This document shows, piece by piece, positions 63,287 to 64,000 of a DNA stretch of 64,000 nt. The stretch covers positions 339,205 through 403,204 of the forward strand of contig NZ_FNAI01000005.1 in assembly GCF_900101875.1 (NCBI RefSeq), in the 5' to 3' direction. Numbering within the stretch: the first letter of the stretch is position 1; every line of letters starts with the position of its first letter. The DNA comes from Mucilaginibacter pineti. Its GTDB lineage: Bacteria; Bacteroidota; Bacteroidia; Sphingobacteriales; Sphingobacteriaceae. Both the position numbers and the translations under genes were made by a program. The notes under the pieces are model-generated. The model saw nothing but the letters and a program-made list of their open reading frames with translations, made no database searches and was not told where the DNA came from.

Positions 63287-63946
63287 TTAGCGTTTACGTT
63301 GGTAAGTGGACTTTTCTTCGGGAAGTGCCATTGCGGCGATGGCCTCGGCGGGTTCCTGGTGCCGTTCCTGAGCTTGCGGCTGCTGACGCTCGGTTGTTCT
63401 GCCCAGCGGGTTGTTCTTCGCTTCGATCAGCGAAGTGTATAAGCCATCCTTCGGACTAAGTTTAAAACGGTTGCCGTTGGAAAGATCCTGCATCTGCGCG
63501 ACCCGTCCTTTTAGAATAGCTTCCACTTTGTATTCCGTGTTTTTATAGGGAATCTGGTCGCCTTTATTCAGAACAGCTACGGCAGGCTTTTCGGTTACCT
63601 CGTGTTTTAAATCCCTTTTTTGCTCCAGGTCGAGCATATAATCCACGATCTTCTGTGCATCGGCCGCAGCTTTGTGCAGTTCAAAAGGTTCCTCTTTTAG
63701 TATCTTCACCCAGCTTTCGACGTAGGCGGCATGCTGGCCAAAGTCATGGCCGATATTCAGCTCGCTCCCCATCATGAGGGAACTGATCTCGGCCCGCAAT
63801 TCTTCCCGCGCATAGGCCTCGCTCCCAAACTTGCTTTCCATCGGACGATTCAGCCGGTCCTTGTGCCCGGTCCAGTGACCTTTATGCCGATATCGGCATA
63901 AGGGGCATAATGCCGCGTGAATGATTATGCCGAATGAGACCAGCAT
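63287..63946 (-). pseudogene. 5'-truncated ArdC-family antirestriction protein
   Basis: The frame from 63880 down to 63287 encodes the C-terminal half of an ArdC-type protein: HWTGHKDRLNR, FGSEAYAREELRAEISSLM and FGQHAAYVESWVKILKEEP. In intact ArdC the first histidine lies in a zincin motif HExxHWTGH. Here the sequence upstream of HWTGH is CPLCRYRHKG and has nothing in common with ArdC, so the gene is interrupted exactly inside the zinc-binding motif and has lost its N-terminal ssDNA-binding domain. The apparent start at 63946 lies in the inserted DNA. The rest of the gene is expected beyond the inserted element. The C-terminal portion is a proline/glutamine-rich linker. Confidence 0.75.
63882..63901. 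repeat. 20-bp perfect palindrome at the ardC interruption point
   Basis: TTATGCCGAT followed by ATCGGCATAA is a perfect palindrome directly adjacent to the last ardC base (63880). It marks the likely end of an inserted element or a recombinase binding site. Confidence 0.75.
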
Positions 63947-63990
63947 AGATGTGCTAAGGTCGTTTTTTAAGTATATACATGCGGCATAAT
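63903..63990. repeat. Further copies of the ATTATGCCG motif at the right edge
   Basis: After the palindrome come GGCATAATGCC (63904-63914), ATTATGCCG (63924-63932) and its exact inverted copy CGGCATAAT (63982-63990). Together with the palindrome this gives at least five half-sites in about 110 bp, an arrangement expected of a recombinase or transposase end. Confidence 0.6.
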
Positions 63991-64000
63991 TTTGAAATGA

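Larger units (their letters stand above)
20521..64000. mobile_element. Large integrative (probably conjugative) element, left end to beyond window
   Basis: The left boundary is the tRNA-Asn 3' fragment. The contents are typical of accessory DNA: a defence-like locus, PRTRC genes, SSB, repair and mutagenesis genes, and at the right a DUF4099 protein and ArdC, both characteristic of Bacteroidota conjugative elements. Codons look richer in G+C than in the polysaccharide locus at the left. No integrase, relaxase or T4SS gene lies in the window, so conjugation ability is inferred from DUF4099, ArdC and PRTRC only. The right boundary is not visible. A nested second element may begin near 63881. Confidence 0.7.

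Noticed and set aside
1..64000. CRISPR arrays or rRNA genes
   Set aside because: No regularly spaced direct repeats of CRISPR type and no rRNA-like sequence were seen on reading through the window.

Overview
The window looks like a Bacteroidota chromosome of the Sphingobacteriaceae (Mucilaginibacter/Pedobacter) type. This is inferred from the SusC/SusD pair, a hybrid two-component regulator of Bacteroidota architecture, the Bacteroidota version of the PRTRC cluster, and DUF4099 and ArdC conjugative-element proteins. No database search was possible, so family names come from motif recognition.

Positions 1-20.5 kb look like ordinary chromosome. A nitrate-assimilation pair comes first: a molybdopterin reductase fused to FAD and BFD-type [2Fe-2S] domains, entering from the left edge, followed by a protein with a rubredoxin tail. 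A membrane histidine kinase follows. Next is a polysaccharide utilisation locus with a GH35 beta-galactosidase, a one-piece hybrid sensor/regulator, a GH5 lipoprotein with a ricin-type lectin tail, SusD and SusC.

At 20521-20565 lies the 3' part of a tRNA-Asn gene, from the anticodon loop to CCA, without its 5' half. This is the mark of tyrosine-recombinase integration. Everything to the right, to the window end, reads as one large integrative element that is visibly richer in G+C than the locus to its left.

The element has four parts. (1) A putative defence locus (20.8-32 kb): an MBL-fold hydrolase overlapping a 1700-aa protease-NTPase, a divergent 1236-aa nuclease-NTPase, and a DUF4238 protein. 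(2) A minus-strand PRTRC operon (32-36.7 kb) with SSB, proteins E, C (ubiquitin-like), B (E2-like), ThiF (E1-like) and a macrodomain protein. (3) A DNA-repair and mutagenesis cargo (37-60 kb): LigD, an exonuclease III-polymerase fusion, Ku, an Fpg-like glycosylase, AlkB, ImuA-ImuB-DnaE2 and an SRAP protein. It also holds several uncharacterised small genes, two sensor kinases and an RsbQ-like hydrolase. (4) The start of a transfer-type module (61.9-64 kb): a TOPRIM-like protein, a DUF4099 protein and a truncated ArdC antirestriction gene. ardC is cut inside its zinc-binding motif, next to a 20-bp perfect palindrome and more copies of the same motif, so a second mobile element probably begins at the right edge.

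Taken together, the element appears to combine broken-DNA repair, translesion mutagenesis and phage defence with self-transfer. The most novel-looking points are the protease-STAND/MBL/nuclease-STAND locus, the macrodomain gene coupled to the ubiquitin-like PRTRC operon, and the ExoIII-polymerase fusion.
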